Below are positions 62,060 through 64,000 of a stretch of 64,000 bases of DNA, one piece after another. The DNA is from Pseudomonas turukhanskensis (GTDB taxonomy: Bacteria > Pseudomonadota > Gammaproteobacteria > Pseudomonadales > Pseudomonadaceae), in the NCBI RefSeq assembly GCF_027922365.1, contig NZ_BSFN01000003.1, positions 275,478-339,477 on the forward strand, given 5' to 3'. Each line of letters opens with the position of its first letter. The stretch's first letter is position 1. The position numbers and the translations under genes were made by a program. Below the pieces are notes generated by a model. The model ran no database searches and was not told the DNA's origin. It worked only from the letters and a program-made list of their open reading frames with translations.

Positions 62060-62467
62060 TCAGTCCATGCGAAATTCAACGGTCAGGTGGCTGACTTCAT
62101 GCACCCATTTGAGTCGCTCGCGAATGCCCTCGGCGTTCGTGGTGCTTTGGCCGATAACGCTGACGATTGCCGCATGCGCTTGCGGCCCCACCCGCCAGAC
62201 ATGCAGGTCGGTGATGGTTACATCACCGGGCTGTTCGACGAGCTCGCGAATTTCCTCGGCGATGTGCTCGTCGGTTTGGTCCAGCAGCACGGCGGCCGTG
62301 ATGCCGATCGGGCTCCAGGCCCAACGGGCAATTACAACCGCACCGACGATGCCGATTACCGGGTCCAGCCATACCCAGCCCAGATAGTGGCCGGCCAGCA
62401 GCGCCACAATGGCCAGAACCGAGGTGAGCGCATCGGCGACGACATGCAGGTAAGCCGACTTCAGGTA
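62060..62467 (-). pseudogene. Truncated cation diffusion facilitator (DmeF-like), C-terminal half
   Basis: From about 62467 on the minus strand the translation matches the second half of a CDF metal-efflux protein. It has SAYLHVVADALTSVLAIVAL with the HxxxD metal-binding pair of helix 5, a helix-6 segment, and a C-terminal cytoplasmic domain (DVTITDLHVWRVG, VIGQST). The N-terminal four helices are missing. The codons before LKSAYLH (an open frame from 62563) bear no likeness to the family. The fragment should be non-functional. Confidence 0.75.
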
Positions 62468-62665
62468 CCCACACCGTGCGCTTGGCATTTTCTTCATGGG
62501 CAGCGCGTAGAAATACGTGGTGGTGTACGTGGTCGGTATTCGAGTTTCCCCGCTGCCAAGCAATGCAACGCGACCGGCTGAGCCAAGTGCACTTTAGAAA
62601 AACCTATGCAAAAAATGAAATCTGTATAAGTATTTCGCTGCATCGACCACTCCCGGAGGGCTCCC

Positions 62666-63217
62666 ATGGGCCTGGCAAATTCCTTCGCCTCGCCATGGCG
62701 CGGCGCGATTGCGTTGTGTGTGCTGCTGATGAGCTCTACAGGTTGGGCGGATTGGCGCAGCGACTTACCTGAGCCCGCGCTGGTCGGCCAAGGCGACTTC
62801 ACCTGGTTCGGCTTGCGCGTCTATCACGCTCGCTTGTGGTCTGGCGCGCCGGCCGTGAGCTGGGAGCAGCCTTTTGCCCTGGAGCTGACCTACCTGCGCG
62901 AGCTATCGCGCGACACGCTGGTAGAGGCCAGCCTGGACGAAATGCGGCGGCTCGGAGCGGGCTCGGTCGATGACGCCCAACTGGCCGCCTGGGGCGTCGA
63001 GCTGCGCAAGGCTTTCGTCGATGTTCAGCCGGGCCAGCGCATTACCGGTGTCTACCTGCCGGGCAAGGGCGGCCGTTTCTATGTTGATAGCGAGTTCCGC
63101 CACGCGGTAACCGATGTCGATCTTTCCCGCGCGTTCTTCGCCATCTGGCTGGATACCCGCACCCGTAATCCCCAGCTCCGTCGCGAGCTGCTGGGGCTCA
63201 ATGAGACAAACCCGTGA
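62666..63217 (+). CDS. Exported chalcone isomerase-like protein
   Basis: A 183-residue protein with a signal peptide (GAIALCVLLMSSTGWA) and the chalcone-isomerase-like domain common in Pseudomonas (LVGQGDFTWFGLRVYHARLW, LELTYLRELS, PGQRITGVYLPGKGG). Bacterial members lack proven flavonoid activity. GGAGGG precedes the ATG, and the upstream 100 bases are AT-rich, consistent with a promoter. It is first of a row with a DUF3833 lipoprotein. Confidence 0.88.
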   Translation: MGLANSFASPWRGAIALCVLLMSSTGWADWRSDLPEPALVGQGDFTWFGLRVYHARLWSGAPAVSWEQPFALELTYLRELSRDTLVEASLDEMRRLGAGSVDDAQLAAWGVELRKAFVDVQPGQRITGVYLPGKGGRFYVDSEFRHAVTDVDLSRAFFAIWLDTRTRNPQLRRELLGLNETNP

Positions 63218-63228
63218 GGAGGTCGACG

Positions 63229-63768
63229 ATGCGTGTCGGGATATGGCTGTTGGTGGGCCTGTTGCTCAGTGGTTGTGGCGGTATCGAGGTTGAGCGGTAC
63301 GCCGCGCAACGGCCGCAACTGGATTTGCCAGGGTTTTTCTCCAGACCGGTGCAGGCCTGGGGCATCTTCCAGAATCGCTCGGGTGAAGTGGTCAAGCGCT
63401 TCAAAGTCGATATCACCAGCCACCGCGAAGGCGAGCAGCTGATTCTCGACGAGCGTTTTCTTTACAGCGACGGTACCCGCCAACAGCGGGTATGGCACCT
63501 GACGCCAACCGGCGATGGTCGCTGGCGCGGCCGCGCCGCCGACGTGATTGGCGAGGCCGAAGGCGAAATAGCCGGTAACGCCCTGCGCTGGCGCTATCAA
63601 CTCAAGCTGGACGTGGATGGCACCACCTGGGATGTCGACTTCGATGACTGGATGTACCTCATGGACGAAGACACCCTGATCAACCGTTCAAGCATGAGCA
63701 AACTCGGCATAGAACTGGGCCAGGTCACCCTGTTTTTCCGTCGCGACGCCACGCCGACGGCGCATTGA
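63229..63768 (+). CDS. DUF3833-family lipoprotein
   Basis: A 179-residue lipoprotein with a lipobox ending LLLSGC near residue 15. The mature part has the DUF3833 segments LPGFFSRPVQAWGIFQNRSG and DFDDWMYLMDEDTLINRSSM. The function is unknown; members often accompany the chalcone-isomerase-like gene and other membrane-related genes. GAGGAGG lies before ATG 63229; an upstream GTG at 63214 is less likely. Confidence 0.9.
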   Translation: MRVGIWLLVGLLLSGCGGIEVERYAAQRPQLDLPGFFSRPVQAWGIFQNRSGEVVKRFKVDITSHREGEQLILDERFLYSDGTRQQRVWHLTPTGDGRWRGRAADVIGEAEGEIAGNALRWRYQLKLDVDGTTWDVDFDDWMYLMDEDTLINRSSMSKLGIELGQVTLFFRRDATPTAH

Positions 63769-63840
63769 AAGGCAAGCAACGCGAGGCGCTTGCCACTGGC
63801 TGTGGCAAGTGCACGTCTGACTGAAAGGAGGAACGGGCAA

Positions 63841-64000
63841 TGAATCTCCAACAACTTGGCGCGGCCGCGCAGGCAGGCAGTGTCGAAGGGCTTGAAGTGG
63901 TGTCCCTGGAGGGCGGCTTTTACCTGCTGCAAGCACGCCTGGCTTCGGGCCTTCAACTGCTGCGCGACGAGCACGGCAAGGTGCTGCACCTGCGCTCAAC
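63841..64000 (+). CDS. DUF6482-family protein, N-terminal part (cut by window edge)
   Basis: ATG 63841 follows AAAGGAGGAACGGGCA, a strong ribosome site. The first 53 residues are visible (MNLQQLGAAAQAGSVEGLEV and SLEGGFYLLQARL). They match the start of the small DUF6482 proteins frequent in Pseudomonas, as I recall them. Function unknown. Confidence 0.75.

Noticed and set aside
1..64000. CRISPR arrays, tRNA or rRNA genes, prophage or complete transposon
   Set aside because: Reading both strands gave no repeat-spacer pattern, cloverleaf gene, phage module or intact transposase; only the IS3-family relic at 60.6 kb was seen.

Overview
The window looks like chromosomal DNA of a Pseudomonas, probably of the fluorescens-type environmental group. 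This is an inference from gene content and style: high-GC coding DNA on both strands, Anr-type oxygen-response boxes (TTGAT-N4-ATCAA), REP-like hairpins, very many chemotaxis, c-di-GMP and two-component genes, and families common in that genus (RbbA transporter, DUF3833, DUF6482, thermostable-hemolysin family). No rRNA, tRNA, CRISPR array or intact mobile element was seen. The two edges cut through genes: an AraC regulator on the left and a DUF6482 gene on the right.

Layout. 1-4.9 kb: AraC tail, an acetyltransferase/FAD-oxidoreductase pair, an MFS transporter and a GFA-family gene. 5.2-19.7 kb: a signalling region with two KaiC-like double ATPases. The first is translationally coupled to an unknown protein and to a GGDEF-histidine-kinase fusion. 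Next come a response regulator with a degenerate HD-GYP domain, then a di-heme peroxidase coupled to two histidine kinases. A decayed alcohol dehydrogenase and a divergent polyamine pair (permease / spermidine synthase) separate this from the second KaiC gene and its CheY-like regulator. 20-22.3 kb: an isolated class I HMG-CoA reductase, and a chimeric pseudogene joining a chemoreceptor tail to an alpha/beta-hydrolase tail. 22.4-32.4 kb: LysR, hydrolase, MFS, cyclophilin-like and carboxymuconolactone-decarboxylase genes, then a molybdenum hydroxylase operon with its triheme cytochrome c and XdhC.

32.7-39.8 kb holds the best candidate for an undescribed system. It is a tightly packed operon of a thermostable-hemolysin-family protein (GNAT-like fold), an AMP-dependent ligase, a heme-oxygenase-like metal oxidase, an SDR reductase and a periplasmic repeat protein, followed by its own OmpR-type two-component pair and a cytochrome b561. 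The pattern CTTCAG-N5-NTTAAG occurs before this operon, before cytochrome b561, and before the PAS-GGDEF and chemoreceptor genes near 58 kb. This suggests one regulon, probably controlled by the local response regulator.

39.8-46.8 kb: an operon of a hybrid kinase, a REC-PAS-GGDEF-EAL protein and an HD-GYP phosphodiesterase. 46.9-52.8 kb: a low-oxygen cluster (two universal stress proteins, an Fnr/Anr-type regulator, a K+ channel, an acetyltransferase and an MgtC/DUF4010 membrane protein) with four Anr-like boxes, one perfect. 52.8-57.7 kb: an HlyD-RbbA-permease ABC operon. 57.9-60.5 kb: a GGDEF protein and a chemoreceptor. 60.5-62.6 kb is rearranged, with an IS3-family relic, an SDR gene and a truncated cation-efflux gene. 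62.7 kb to the end: a chalcone-isomerase-like protein, a DUF3833 lipoprotein and the start of DUF6482.
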